From Alkalihalobacillus sp047302405 (GTDB lineage: Bacteria > Bacillota > Bacilli > Bacillales > Bacillaceae_D), in the NCBI RefSeq assembly GCF_047302405.1, contig NZ_CP154853.1, positions 4,588,001-4,652,000 on the forward strand: a DNA stretch of 64,000 bases, in the 5' to 3' direction. Position numbers and translations under genes: made by a program. How positions within the stretch are numbered: the first letter of the stretch is position 1; each line of letters starts with the position of its first letter. The notes under the pieces are model-generated. The model was not told the origin of the DNA. It did no database searches and saw nothing but the letters and a program-made list of their open reading frames with translations. Below are positions 1-9,750 of the stretch, piece after piece.

Positions 1-6
1 AATAAC

Positions 7-42
7 AAAAAAGATGAGAGCCAATTAAGGCTCTCATCTTTT
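7..42 (-). terminator. Rho-independent terminator of the TcaA-like gene
   Basis: A perfect stem (GATGAGAGCC at 13-22 with GGCTCTCATC at 29-38, extended by A/T pairs) encloses a 6-nt loop. On the minus strand it is followed by a run of six T. It lies 20 bases past the stop of the minus-strand gene ending at 62. Confidence 0.85.
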
Positions 43-61
43 CTAACATATAATAATGCCT

Positions 62-1612
62 TTATTCTTCTTCGGCCTCGTCTTCATTTTCCTCAGACTC
101 AGCATCCGTGCTCGCTTCCTCTTCTTCTTCTTCTTCCTCACTTGAAGAGGAACTTTCATTAAATTCAAATTCAATGGTATGGGTTGAACTTTGAATGAAG
201 AAATGACCGACACTATAATTTTCAACTAACCATTGTTCGGCTTCTTCATCGTAAAAAACAAGCATTTCATAACCGGTTCGATTAATTTGGCCTTCTCGTA
301 AAATCGCATATGTTTTAGCATCTGGTTCTTCGTAGGCGTATTCGACTCGAACGGTTAATTCATAACGGTCTGATTGTGGGTTAAATTCAGGTTGTTCGAG
401 TGTTTCTTTAATGTATTTTGCTGTTAAAAAAGTGTATTCATAATTGTTTCTTGAAGTGGCGATCTTTTCATATTCACCTTGAGTTCTATCCTTGTAGTCT
501 TCAGAGGCAAAGGCCATTTGATCGACATTGCCATCTACTAACGATTCGAGCATTTGCTCCCAATTTTCATTGAGCATCTCCATGACTTTTTCCATTTCTT
601 CATCAGGCATGGCGACAAATTCGTTGTAGTTAATAAATTCATCATCCACATCAACTTCATCTGATGTCATCGTAATCCACGGGAATGTTCGTTCAAAGGT
701 TAATTTTGCTGTTCCATCAAGTGGCAGCCTTCCGATGTCTGTTTCGGTTGTTCCTGCGACATAATCCGTTTCTTGTCCGTTAATATAGACGGCAGTGTCA
801 TCATAGTTTGTCGTTACTTTTACATTGGCAATGTCAAAATCAATGTTAACGGTTTGTTCGAAGCTTCCCACTTGAAAAAGGTCTAAAGTCTCGGTTTCTA
901 TGGCATCGACGTAACGACCTTCGATAATCGCTTCCATTTCATAGGTCCCTGGACTTACGGGTCCGAAGGGAATTTCTTCATCAGCGGTTGTCGAAGCTAT
1001 TTGTTCACGACCATTAATGGTTAAGGTGGCCTCATCTTCATTGACATAAATGGTTAAATAAAGTGGGCTGATTTTAATTCGATAATCATCAAAAATGAAC
1101 CACTTTTTCCCTTCTTGAGTCATTCCTAATGAGCCTTGCCCATTGTTAAGGAGTGAGGCTGAGAGAGCGGTATTCCGATCGCCATTCGCAAAAGCAGCGG
1201 CTTGGGTTTCTAATGCTTCAAACAAATATTCACGGTCATTTTCATTTTTATTTAAGTATTTAATTAAGGCATCGGCATCGGCTCGTGAATAATTCCAATC
1301 AGATATCGTTGGATCTAATAATTGGGCAACTAACTCATCATCTTCGTTCAGAACCGCATTTTGAAAATCAGCGACCGTTTGCTCAGGGTCAATCGATTGG
1401 GAACCTAGAATATAAAAGGTTATCGCCGTCGCCAATAGTAATACAAGAATTGTGACAATTGTAATCACTTTCATTGTCCAAAATGGCTTTTTTTCCTCAG
1501 ATTGTTTCTGTTCCATTTCTTTACTCGTCTCATTCTGTTCGACCTTTGCTCCGCACTCAGGACAAAAGGCAGCACCTTCTTTTAAAGGTGTTTGACATTT
1601 TTTACATTTCAA
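62..1612 (-). CDS. Zinc-ribbon single-pass membrane protein, TcaA/YvbJ-like
   Basis: The 516-residue product begins with a four-cysteine zinc ribbon (CKKC...CPEC, residues 3-22). A charged stretch follows, then one membrane segment at about 47-69 (VITIVTILVLLLATAITF). The rest is a long extracytoplasmic part ending in a Ser/Glu-rich acidic tail. This is the layout of TcaA (teicoplanin resistance-associated) and Bacillus YvbJ. The outer region has two similar beta-type repeats (around NEDEATLTINGRE and NYDDTAVYINGQE) and a C-terminal NTF2-like part (about 355-480), as described for TcaA domains. Expected location is the cell membrane with the bulk outside; a cell-envelope stress or sensing role is inferred only. 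It is divergent from the Tad cluster with 830 bases between. A second zinc-ribbon membrane protein lies at 17643-18467. Family call fairly sure, function unknown. Confidence 0.7.
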   Translation of the reverse strand: MKCKKCQTPLKEGAAFCPECGAKVEQNETSKEMEQKQSEEKKPFWTMKVITIVTILVLLLATAITFYILGSQSIDPEQTVADFQNAVLNEDDELVAQLLDPTISDWNYSRADADALIKYLNKNENDREYLFEALETQAAAFANGDRNTALSASLLNNGQGSLGMTQEGKKWFIFDDYRIKISPLYLTIYVNEDEATLTINGREQIASTTADEEIPFGPVSPGTYEMEAIIEGRYVDAIETETLDLFQVGSFEQTVNIDFDIANVKVTTNYDDTAVYINGQETDYVAGTTETDIGRLPLDGTAKLTFERTFPWITMTSDEVDVDDEFINYNEFVAMPDEEMEKVMEMLNENWEQMLESLVDGNVDQMAFASEDYKDRTQGEYEKIATSRNNYEYTFLTAKYIKETLEQPEFNPQSDRYELTVRVEYAYEEPDAKTYAILREGQINRTGYEMLVFYDEEAEQWLVENYSVGHFFIQSSTHTIEFEFNESSSSSEEEEEEEEASTDAESEENEDEAEEE

Positions 1613-2442
1613 TGATCTTCCTCCATTCTAAAGCGTTTATCTATTGAAAAAGGAATTGAATCCTAATAATGAAAACAAACTTCAAAAAATATCAAAAAAA
1701 ATGGATTGATTTTTTGAAATAGGGGTAAATACTGCATAGGCATATTTAAGTTAATGGAATGTTTTTGTTAAACGCACAATGAATCATACCATAAAGACTA
1801 GTAATCTTCAAAAAAAGTCTAGAGTGTTTTTTTAGAATTTTCAATTAAAAAGTTAAATGAGGAAACGACTCTAGACAAAAAGCACGATGGAGGCTGTTAA
1901 AGATGGAGAAAGGGGAGAGGAGGGCGTGTAGATATCTGTCAAATTATGTCGTTCTGTATGTTCATAGTGAAAAAATTTCGGTCTTATTATTGAAATAACT
2001 TCCAATTTAATCATTCTTTTTAAGTGTCTTTAAAAAAATGATGCGGTAAACAACCATTTATTGTATGGATTTATATGACGAAATTAGGGTAAATGTCCCA
2101 GAAGTTACTATATTTTTAAAAGTTAAAAATGTGAAAATGTGTATTTATATGTTCTCTTATATGTATGAATTAATATGTGTCGAAGCGGTTTCCGGGTTGT
2201 CGTACCAATGGTTGAGGCAATTGAGTAAATGATGAATTTGAAAGAAGGGCGAAGGAGAGCTAGCGGTTGTAAGAATAGGAGAAATACCCTGTTTTTGGGG
2301 TTTTTACGCAATTTTGATGGTGAATTTAGTACAATACCATTTAGATTATAAGATTTGTATAAAATGACAAATGAAAAAAACAAGCATGTCTTTTGGTACA
2401 GGACAAATCAAATATAAAAGTAAATGAAGCAGGTGATTCATA
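1613..2442. other. Divergent intergenic region, A+T-rich
   Basis: This is an 830-base gap between the divergent TcaA-like gene and tadZ. It should hold both promoters, but no convincing sigma-A pair could be assigned. A 9-bp inverted repeat, GTCTAGAGT (1817-1825) and ACTCTAGAC (1868-1876), is separated by 42 bases. The first arm is followed by a T-run, so it could be a hairpin or an operator. The only long open frame (minus strand, 2123-2383) has no ribosome-binding site and low-complexity composition, and was not called. Confidence 0.5.
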
Positions 2443-3564
2443 ATGAAGAAATTAAAGCTTGTAGTGGCAGATCAAGATTCCATCTATTTATCTTCTTTTG
2501 GAGAATATGTCATTTCATCGAATATGAAGTCCAATTTTGATGTGAAGTTCTTTTCTTCAAACGACAGTGTTCTTAAATATTTAAACAGTGGTGCCCATGT
2601 TGACTTACTCGTGGTTAATGAACAGATCCGTAGCCAGTTTGACTCTTTCCATTTTGATGGTTTACTTGTTTCGTTAGTGGAGGACAAAAAGCAGGTAAAT
2701 GACGAAGAGGCACGTGTTTTTAAATACCAACCTTTAAATCAAGTCATCTCAGATATTTTATCCCTCTATTACGAACAGCATCAATCACCAACCAAAACAG
2801 GTTCAGGTTCTATTAAAACAAAGGTATTAGCGGTTTATTCTCCAGTAGGTGGTTCTGGGAAAACAACTTTTGCCGTCAATGTGAGTCGACAGCTGGCTTT
2901 AACGAATAAAAATGTCTTTTATTTGAATTTAGAATTGCTCAATTCAACAAGCCTTTATTTTTCATCGAGTGAGGATAAACCATCTTTACAAATTTTTTAT
3001 TACCTAAAAGCAAAACCAAATGAATTGCTGGCGAAGATCGAAAAATTAAAAAAGTACGATCAACATACAAAGGTCGACTATTTTGATTTACTCCCTAGTC
3101 CAATTGAATTACAAGAAATAACAGAAGATGAAACAAAAGTACTGATTAAGGCTTTAGTTGAAACCGAACAGTATGATTACATCGTAATTGACTTAGATAG
3201 CTCGATTACGTCATTAACAAAAGCGGCAATCGAAAGTGCTGACCAAATCATTTGGATGATGAACAATGATTTACAAAGCTTTCACAAAACGAAAGTGCTG
3301 TTTGAACACTTTGAGGATTTGTTTGGTCCTGGAAATGGGATTGAAGAGCAAACGACGATTATCATGAATCGTTTTAATGGGCAATTGCAATCATCCTTTC
3401 AAACGTATAATCTCCCTGTGCGAGGGTATTTACCGAATGTCCCATCTTGGTCACAAATAGCCGATACACAGCAAATTTTCTATGATCCTCATTACAATCA
3501 AGAGCTGATCACGATTACTAAAGGATTAATTGAGCAAGAACGGGATGGTGTCTCGATTGGTTGA
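2443..3564 (+). CDS. tadZ: TadZ/CpaE-like pilus-localising ATPase
   Basis: The 373-residue product has a receiver-like N-terminal domain (about 1-115) and a MinD/ParA-type ATPase domain (about 125-365). The deviant Walker A is SPVGGSGKTTFAVN near residue 130, and a hydrophobic strand ending in IVIDLDSS serves as Walker B. This is the arrangement of CpaE/TadZ, which place Tad pilus machinery in the cell. In the receiver part the phosphoacceptor pocket is not clearly conserved, as is common in the family. The ATG at 2443 is preceded by GCAGGTGATT. The gene overlaps tadA by up to 35 bases and is the first gene of a long plus-strand run, so it probably heads the tad operon. Confidence 0.85.
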   Translation: MKKLKLVVADQDSIYLSSFGEYVISSNMKSNFDVKFFSSNDSVLKYLNSGAHVDLLVVNEQIRSQFDSFHFDGLLVSLVEDKKQVNDEEARVFKYQPLNQVISDILSLYYEQHQSPTKTGSGSIKTKVLAVYSPVGGSGKTTFAVNVSRQLALTNKNVFYLNLELLNSTSLYFSSSEDKPSLQIFYYLKAKPNELLAKIEKLKKYDQHTKVDYFDLLPSPIELQEITEDETKVLIKALVETEQYDYIVIDLDSSITSLTKAAIESADQIIWMMNNDLQSFHKTKVLFEHFEDLFGPGNGIEEQTTIIMNRFNGQLQSSFQTYNLPVRGYLPNVPSWSQIADTQQIFYDPHYNQELITITKGLIEQERDGVSIG

Positions 3565-4783
3565 AGATAAAGTGATTAAAGAACTCGTTACCAAGTTGCG
3601 TGAATCATTGGATCTCATGCATTCGATTCCAAATGATGAGTTGGTTGATTACATCGAGGCGGCGGTATTTGATTATGCCGAGGAGCATCGCTTAAAGTCA
3701 GCCGAGATGAAATGGATTGTTGAGCGTATTTACCATTCTTTTCGTGGTTATGACGTCCTGCAGCCGTTAATTGATGATAAATCGATTACCGAAATTATGG
3801 TCAACAACCATGAAGAGATTTTTATCGAGCGCAATGGGGAAGTTAGTCAGGTTGATATGAAGTTTGAGAGCAAACAAAAACTTGAGGATATCATTCAGGC
3901 GATTGTCTCAAAAGTCGACCGAGTCGTGAATGAATCTTCGCCAATTGTCGATGCAAGGCTTCAAGATGGTTCTCGTGTCAATGTGGTACTGCCACCGATT
4001 GCTTTAAAAGGGCCAGTTATCACGATTCGGAAGTTCCCTGAAAAGCCATTAATGATTGAGGACTTAATTGAAAAAGGTGCTCTTTCTAATGAGGTCGCTG
4101 ATTTTTTAGAGAAACTTGTCCGAGCTAAATACAACATTTTTATTGGGGGAGGAACAGGTTCAGGTAAAACGACTTTCCTAAATGTCTTATCTAATTTTAT
4201 TCCAAAAGACGAGCGAATCATCACGATCGAGGATTCCGCTGAGTTACAAATTAAGCAAGTCCCGAACCTTGTTAGTTTGGAAACAAGAAATGCCAATACA
4301 GAAGGGCGAGGCGAAATTAATATCCGAGATTTAATCCGTGCTTCCCTCCGAATGCGTCCGAACCGTGTAATTGTTGGAGAGGTTCGTGGAGCCGAGGCTC
4401 TTGATATGCTACAGGCGATGAATACCGGACATGATGGTTCATTATCAACCGGTCACGCCAACTCAACAAATGATATGTTAAGCCGTTTAGAGACGATGGT
4501 CTTAAGCGGAGCGAGTTTACCTGTTCAAGTCATTCGTCAGCAAATTAATTCAGCGATTGATATTATGGTTCATTTATCAAGGCTACGCGATCATTCACGT
4601 AAGGTCGTCTCCATTTCCGAATTAGTTGGAATTGAAAATGGTGACATTCAATTAAATCCTCTTTTTGAATTTGTAGAAGAGGGAGAAGACGAAGAAGGCA
4701 AGATTATCGGAACATTAAAGCCAACAGGGAATAAGCTTCATTCTGATTCGAAATTGCGCCAAGCCGGAATCGTCGTTTCGTAA
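3530..4783 (+). CDS. tadA: TadA/CpaF secretion ATPase
   Basis: This is the hexameric ATPase that powers Tad/Flp pilus assembly (type II/IV secretion ATPase superfamily). The Walker A is GGGTGSGKTTF near residue 205. Asp-box and Walker B regions lie in RMRPNRVIVGEVRGAEAL, followed by the conserved STGHANS histidine box. The N-terminal 100 residues form the CpaF helical domain. Length (417) is normal. Two starts are possible. A TTG at 3530 has AAAGGA directly upstream and overlaps tadZ by 35 bases. An ATG at 3545 has only a weak site. The TTG is preferred, but the choice is uncertain. The overlap suggests translational coupling. It acts on the cytoplasmic side of the membrane with TadB and TadC. 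Confidence 0.92.
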   Translation: MSKNGMVSRLVEDKVIKELVTKLRESLDLMHSIPNDELVDYIEAAVFDYAEEHRLKSAEMKWIVERIYHSFRGYDVLQPLIDDKSITEIMVNNHEEIFIERNGEVSQVDMKFESKQKLEDIIQAIVSKVDRVVNESSPIVDARLQDGSRVNVVLPPIALKGPVITIRKFPEKPLMIEDLIEKGALSNEVADFLEKLVRAKYNIFIGGGTGSGKTTFLNVLSNFIPKDERIITIEDSAELQIKQVPNLVSLETRNANTEGRGEINIRDLIRASLRMRPNRVIVGEVRGAEALDMLQAMNTGHDGSLSTGHANSTNDMLSRLETMVLSGASLPVQVIRQQINSAIDIMVHLSRLRDHSRKVVSISELVGIENGDIQLNPLFEFVEEGEDEEGKIIGTLKPTGNKLHSDSKLRQAGIVVS

Positions 4784-4804
4784 GAATGGAGGTGAGATGA
4801 AGAA

Positions 4805-5749
4805 ATGTTTGATCTATTTCTGATATTATTTTTAGTCGGATTAGTTGTCGTTTATATTAATGCCGTCCGCAAGCGGAAAAAACGAGAGAAAGACGGATTT
4901 GACGGCAAGGAATTAAAAGCGGAGAGCAGCTTTGCGAAACGAGCTAGAGAAATTCGAGAGGAAGCCAATAAACGAAAAACACCAAAACAAGTAGAAGGTC
5001 ATTTGATTGATTATTCAAAATACCATTTATCAAAAAAAGAATGGCTCTATTATTTCTTTGTTGCCTTTACCGTTTTAGGATTACTTGGTTATTTATTTTA
5101 TGAAAGTTGGATTGCGGTTGCGATCATCGGCTCTCTTGCCTTCTTCTTTCCAAAAATGCGTAGAAAAACATTACAAATTAATCGGAAAGAAAAGCTGAAT
5201 CTCCAGTTTAAAGAGGCAATTGCCTCCTTATCTTCATCACTTGCTGCAGGGAGGTCGATTGAAAATAGCTTTCGTGAAGTGGTCGGTGACTTAAGGCTGC
5301 TTTACCCAGACCCTAACACGCATATCATCCGCGAATTTGAAATTATTAATCGCCGTATTGAAAATGGGGAAACGATTGAGCGAGCGATTCAGGATTTGGC
5401 GAACCGTTCTGATTCAGAGGATATTTTAAATTTTGCCGATGTTTTTATTACGTGTAAACGAACAGGTGGGAACTTGGTTGAAGTCATTCGGCGAACATCG
5501 GATGTCATTAGTGAAAAGGTCGATATTCAACAAGAAGTCCAGGTCATGATGGCTCAGAAAAAATTCGAATCAAGAATTTTATCGGTGATGCCGATCGCCT
5601 TAGTTGCCTTTTTGCGATACTCATCGGGCGAGTATATGGACCCGCTGTATCAGTGGGAAAATCTTGGACCGATTATTATGACGATTTGTTTAGGCTTGTT
5701 GCTATTCTCGTACTGGCTCAGTCAACGAATTATGAAAATTGAGGTGTGA
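4805..5749 (+). CDS. tadB: TadB-like pilus platform membrane protein
   Basis: The 314-residue protein has an N-terminal membrane anchor (about 1-18), a basic cytoplasmic stretch and two membrane segments near 85-118. Next comes a type II secretion F domain (about 135-265, with SSLAAGRSIENSFREV and a later TGGNLVEVIRRTSDVI). Terminal hydrophobic segments close it. This matches TadB, the inner-membrane platform that couples the TadA ATPase to pilin polymerisation. The start has a strong site (GGAGGTGAG, 4788-4796). The gene is 21 bases after tadA and directly precedes tadC. Confidence 0.88.
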   Translation: MFDLFLILFLVGLVVVYINAVRKRKKREKDGFDGKELKAESSFAKRAREIREEANKRKTPKQVEGHLIDYSKYHLSKKEWLYYFFVAFTVLGLLGYLFYESWIAVAIIGSLAFFFPKMRRKTLQINRKEKLNLQFKEAIASLSSSLAAGRSIENSFREVVGDLRLLYPDPNTHIIREFEIINRRIENGETIERAIQDLANRSDSEDILNFADVFITCKRTGGNLVEVIRRTSDVISEKVDIQQEVQVMMAQKKFESRILSVMPIALVAFLRYSSGEYMDPLYQWENLGPIIMTICLGLLLFSYWLSQRIMKIEV

Positions 5750-5757
5750 GCATAGAC

Positions 5758-6621
5758 ATGATCATTTATGGAATACTCGTTGGAATTATCGTCGTCATTT
5801 ATTTTGTCTTATCGGTGCTCTCACGTAATCAATATGATGAAGTCATTGAGGAATTTGGCGATCAATATCCATTAAAATTTATGGCACCAATATCGTTGCA
5901 TCTCATCTATAAGACTAGATTACTAGAGCGGATGCATACGCAAGTGTCGTCGATTCAAGGAAAAATGATTAGCCTTTATGGAACGCGTGAGGCGTATAAG
6001 CATACAAGAATGTTTATGACCCAACTCGTTTCGGTTGTTCTCCTTTGTTTGCTCACTGCTGGACTGCTTGGGCTCTTATCAGAAGGCGACCACTTTATGT
6101 TTGGAGCGGGACTCTTTTTTGCCATCTTAATTCCTGCCCTTTTAGTGAACCAGCTTTCGAATAAAGAAAAAATAAGAAAGCAAAAGATTTTAATCGAGCT
6201 TCCAGAGGTCGTTAATAAAATCATTTTACTTGTCAATGCCGGTGAAACGGTCCAACAAGCACTTATCCGTTGCGTCGAGTTAAATGGAAACGATGATTCT
6301 CCATTATATGAAGAACTACGAGTTGTCGTGAACAAATTGACAAGTAATGAACCATTTGCCGATGTCATGAATGACTTTAGTAAAAAATGTGCGATGCAAG
6401 ACGTATCGATTTTTACAACCACTGTTCTACTTAATTATCGCAAAGGCGGTCAGGATTTAATCTTATCGTTACGTGAACTATCACATGACTTATGGGAGAA
6501 AAGAAAAAACATCTCCCGCACAAAAGGAGAAGAAGCGTCATCTAAGCTCGTCTTCCCACTTATGTTAATTTTCGTTGCAGTAATGATTATTGTTGGCTAT
6601 CCAGCAATAACCATTTTGTAA
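5758..6621 (+). CDS. tadC: TadC-like pilus platform membrane protein
   Basis: This is the second platform protein with a T2SSF domain. It has an N-terminal membrane segment, paired segments near 85-125 and a cytoplasmic F domain (KIILLVNAGETVQQALIRC and FTTTVLLNYRKGGQDL). A C-terminal membrane segment ends in the VGYPAITIL region. TadB and TadC form the heteromeric base of the Tad machine. A GTG at 5746 would overlap the tadB stop by 4 bases, but the ribosome-binding site GAGGTGTG overlaps that GTG. The ATG at 5758 is 9 bases beyond it and is chosen here. Confidence 0.85.
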   Translation: MIIYGILVGIIVVIYFVLSVLSRNQYDEVIEEFGDQYPLKFMAPISLHLIYKTRLLERMHTQVSSIQGKMISLYGTREAYKHTRMFMTQLVSVVLLCLLTAGLLGLLSEGDHFMFGAGLFFAILIPALLVNQLSNKEKIRKQKILIELPEVVNKIILLVNAGETVQQALIRCVELNGNDDSPLYEELRVVVNKLTSNEPFADVMNDFSKKCAMQDVSIFTTTVLLNYRKGGQDLILSLRELSHDLWEKRKNISRTKGEEASSKLVFPLMLIFVAVMIIVGYPAITIL

Positions 6622-6658
6622 ATAAATTCAATCACCCAAAAAACAGGAGGAATCACAT

Positions 6659-6844
6659 ATGGAAACAATGAAAACTTTTTTCACAAACTTTTGGAACGAC
6701 GAGGAAGGCTTACAAACATTAGAAATCATGCTCATTATTGCCGTTATTGTTGTCATTGCGTTGTTGTTTAGAAATCAAATTATGGAGTGGATTGATGGTT
6801 TACTAGAATTTGGTGATGATCAAATTGATAACTTTACTAATTAA
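6659..6844 (+). CDS. flp: Flp-type pilin (major subunit candidate)
   Basis: The 61-residue protein has a short leader ending in DEEG, then LQTLEIMLIIAVIVVIALLF. That is a Flp-like prepilin signal: Gly at -1, Glu at +5, and a hydrophobic helix immediately after the cleavage point. Such small pilins are the major fibre subunit of Tad pili and are processed by the TadV/CpaA aspartic peptidase, found here at 13433. The acidic C-terminus is unlike the Tyr-containing classic Flp motif. The ribosome-binding site is AGGAGGAAT, about 7 bases before the ATG. It lies between tadC and tadE. Confidence 0.8.
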   Translation: METMKTFFTNFWNDEEGLQTLEIMLIIAVIVVIALLFRNQIMEWIDGLLEFGDDQIDNFTN

Positions 6845-6861
6845 GAAAGGTTGTTTGACAC

Positions 6862-7491
6862 ATGGCTGAGCTGATTCTCAAACGTTTAAAAAGGTTTAAA
6901 AACGATCAGTCAGGGGTCTTTACGATTGAAGCATCGATGTTATTCCCTATTATTCTCATCATCACGATGTGCTTAATTTTTTTTAGTCTATTTATTTACC
7001 AAAAATCGGTCGTGCAATATCAAGCGAATAAAATTGCCGACCAAGTGGCCTCCTCGTGGACGAATAGTCAGATGGATCCAAAAACAGGTGAATTCAGTAC
7101 GTATACTACCTTTGATGGTGGGGATGGATTGTATTGGAGAACAGCCGAAGCAAGCTTTCTCGATTTTCTTAACATACCGTCAGTGGGCACGAACCGAGCA
7201 GCAGCAAAATTGCGTCCCGAACTACAGGATGCTGCTTTAGGGAATGTGACGGTGGAGATGAAATCGCAATTTTTTGGTTTTAATGCGATTGTCGTCACCG
7301 TTGAGCAACCTTTATCATTCCCAAGTTATGTGACTGACCTTTTTGGAGTGACAGAAATTAAAGCTCAGTCCCAAAGGCCAATTACAGAACCAGTGGAATG
7401 GATCAGAAATGTTGATTTTGCCGTCTATTTCTACGGGAAAATTGGAGAGTTTGGCTCTTATATTGAAAAAATAGGAAGCAATAAGAATTAG
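6862..7491 (+). CDS. tadE: TadE-like pseudopilin
   Basis: The 209-residue protein starts with a basic leader (LKRLKRFKNDQSG). A prepilin-like segment VFTIEASMLFPIILIITM follows, with the Glu typical of TadE, and then a globular extracytoplasmic domain. TadE-type pseudopilins are cleaved by the same prepilin peptidase as Flp and prime or cap the pilus. The gene sits 17 bases after flp and shares the operon. Confidence 0.8.
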   Translation: MAELILKRLKRFKNDQSGVFTIEASMLFPIILIITMCLIFFSLFIYQKSVVQYQANKIADQVASSWTNSQMDPKTGEFSTYTTFDGGDGLYWRTAEASFLDFLNIPSVGTNRAAAKLRPELQDAALGNVTVEMKSQFFGFNAIVVTVEQPLSFPSYVTDLFGVTEIKAQSQRPITEPVEWIRNVDFAVYFYGKIGEFGSYIEKIGSNKN

Positions 7492-7530
7492 TGATGAAAT
7501 TATTGATGAAAATCAGGAAGGAGTAGAGGA

Positions 7531-9729
7531 ATGAAAAAATGGTTAAAAAAAGCGTACCATAAGCTCGTTTTTGATGAACATGGGGCCGTTTCGATTTACG
7601 CCATCATGATCACTCTACTCCTGTTTCTTTTTAACGCGGTACTAATTGATTATATGAGGATTATGGTCGCTGAAAGGGAAACAGAACAAGCGGCAAGAGC
7701 TGCAGCCCGCTCGGTAATGGCCAACTTTGACCAAGGAGTTAAAAGCTACGGTTTATTCGGGGCTGATGGTGGTCAGGAAGAAGCCAATGAAATCTTTCAA
7801 AAAGTATTTGAAAACCATTTAGCGGTCGATGGAAGCAGTGGCGATATTTTTCACTTCTCTACTCCACAACCAGTATCAGGAGAAGTGAATGTCGTCGTTG
7901 ATGAAGGGCGAATGCTGGCCCATTCGGAAATTTTTAAACATCAAGTTCTTGAAGAAATGAAATACTCAGCCCCAATTGAAGTTGGGCAGGCATTGATTGA
8001 AGGCATACTCGGTATCTCAAGTGCGATGGAAGAAGCTTCAAAGCTAAGCAAAGTTCATAAGAAAATTCGAAAAGACTTGGAAGAGCGTGAGGAAAAATTA
8101 GATGAAGCATTAGAAAAATTAAAAGCAGCCAAAGATATTATGGAGGAGTTAGAGGGGAAAGTGAAAAACCCAGGTAGCTCAAGCTTCCCAGATGTGAACA
8201 ACCTCAATGATATTTTAAGACATTATGATCGATACAATGAAATACGCTCGGAAGAAAATGAAAGTGAAGAAGACTTATCTGATGATGAGATAGAAGAACG
8301 TGAGGAAAATAGTGAAGATGCGGATAGCTTTATTGAGAACGCAGAGACCCTTGCTGATGATATTTACAATAAAGTGATTAGAGTTGGTGAATTGTTAGAC
8401 GAAGCCAAAACGCTCATTGAAGAAGCGAGAGTAAATAATCAAAATGTTGCCGATGAATTAGCAAGCGTTGATGAAGAAGTTGATTTTTCTGACGCGGTTG
8501 ATGCTGGCAATATGAGTGATACGGATAATAGCAGTGGTTACAGCGGTGCTGAAGGTGGTATTGAGGAGGCAAGAGGAGAGTTAGATAAACTCGTTTTTGA
8601 AGATTCCTTTTTTGAACAATTGCTTGAGTATATCGAAGATGGTAAAGAAGCAGTTGATGATGGAGCGATTCAGGACACCGATGCGATGCGCTCTAAAATT
8701 AATGGCATTGGCTCGATGATTGACAATGGTTTAATAAGGAATCAAAAAAGTTGGTTTCAAAATGGAGTTAATCAAATCGGCACAGCCCATACAACCGGAA
8801 ATAGTAATGTCGTTTCGGCCTACAACCATTTAAAAGATGGCATTGAAGAAATGAAAAGCACCGATGAAAAATCATCTGAAGAAGTGGAAGACAAAGAAGA
8901 TGAGGCAGAAGAAAATTTAGAAGATGCGAATGAAGATTTAGATGAATTTTTAAATGGGATTGCCGATTCAAATGAAGGTTATGGTGAACTATTAGAGATT
9001 CTATCTAAATATATCGAGGCTGCTGATAGTGAAATTCCAATTGATCGAGACAATACAGACGATTTATCAGACTCTACCTTTAACTTAATTGATATGCTGT
9101 TTAAAAATATGGGGAATATTCTACTAAATGCGAGAGATGAGCTATATGTCAACGAATACATCATGACTAAATTCAAATCGCATGACTTCTCCAAACAAGA
9201 TTACAGTATTGATCAAAATGAAATTGAATTCATCTTATACGGCCAAGCAAATTCCGCCGATAATTTCGCATTAGCCATGACCGAAATATTCGCCTTCAGG
9301 TTTGCCGTTAATTTAGTCGAGGCATTTACACAAAACGAAGTAAGAGCATTTGGAAAGTTTATGTGGATAGCGGCGATTGCGTATGCAATCGGTAAAACTA
9401 TTGAAAATTTAAATGAACTAAAATCGGGGAATAGGATTGAATTTTTTGAAGGCACCAGTTTCTATATGTCCTATAGGGATCACTTAAGATTGTTCTTATT
9501 TATTCATCCTGAAGGAAACAAAATCTCTCGAACAATGGCAAGAATTGAGCAACAATCTGGCTCTGATTTAACTCAGCTACCAACTTATATTGAGGGCAAT
9601 GCTTCTTCTTCGCTACAACTTTGGTTTTTACCTGGCGTAACATCTTTATTGAGTAATGCAGGTATTCTGAGTGGAGAAGTAAAGGATAGGGAATTTATTA
9701 TAGAAAAAGAGATTTATTATTCTTATTAA
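7531..9729 (+). CDS. Large TadG-like pilus-locus protein with acidic helical ectodomain
   Basis: The 732-residue protein has a pseudopilin-type N-terminus (DEHGAVSIYAIMITLLLFLF, about residues 17-36). It is followed by RMIVAERETEQAARAAARSV, as in TadG-like proteins of Gram-positive tad loci. The middle (about 165-500) is strongly acidic and predicted helical, with long E/D/K runs suggesting coiled coil (LEEREEKLDEALEKLKAAK). The C-terminal 200 residues are more compact and include a hydrophobic stretch near 605-625 (FGKFMWIAAIAYAIGKTI). It probably sits outside the membrane as a tip or stalk component. The site AGGAAGGAG precedes the ATG. Role inferred from N-terminus and neighbours. Confidence 0.65.
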   Translation: MKKWLKKAYHKLVFDEHGAVSIYAIMITLLLFLFNAVLIDYMRIMVAERETEQAARAAARSVMANFDQGVKSYGLFGADGGQEEANEIFQKVFENHLAVDGSSGDIFHFSTPQPVSGEVNVVVDEGRMLAHSEIFKHQVLEEMKYSAPIEVGQALIEGILGISSAMEEASKLSKVHKKIRKDLEEREEKLDEALEKLKAAKDIMEELEGKVKNPGSSSFPDVNNLNDILRHYDRYNEIRSEENESEEDLSDDEIEEREENSEDADSFIENAETLADDIYNKVIRVGELLDEAKTLIEEARVNNQNVADELASVDEEVDFSDAVDAGNMSDTDNSSGYSGAEGGIEEARGELDKLVFEDSFFEQLLEYIEDGKEAVDDGAIQDTDAMRSKINGIGSMIDNGLIRNQKSWFQNGVNQIGTAHTTGNSNVVSAYNHLKDGIEEMKSTDEKSSEEVEDKEDEAEENLEDANEDLDEFLNGIADSNEGYGELLEILSKYIEAADSEIPIDRDNTDDLSDSTFNLIDMLFKNMGNILLNARDELYVNEYIMTKFKSHDFSKQDYSIDQNEIEFILYGQANSADNFALAMTEIFAFRFAVNLVEAFTQNEVRAFGKFMWIAAIAYAIGKTIENLNELKSGNRIEFFEGTSFYMSYRDHLRLFLFIHPEGNKISRTMARIEQQSGSDLTQLPTYIEGNASSSLQLWFLPGVTSLLSNAGILSGEVKDREFIIEKEIYYSY

Positions 9730-9750
9730 ACAGGCAATGGAGGAAGTATC

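Noticed and set aside
43..225. Basic 60-codon minus-strand frame
   Set aside because: Overlaps the acidic tail of the TcaA-like gene in another frame.
2123..2383. 86-codon minus-strand frame in the divergent spacer
   Set aside because: No Shine-Dalgarno, low-complexity composition, and it spans the region expected to hold promoters.
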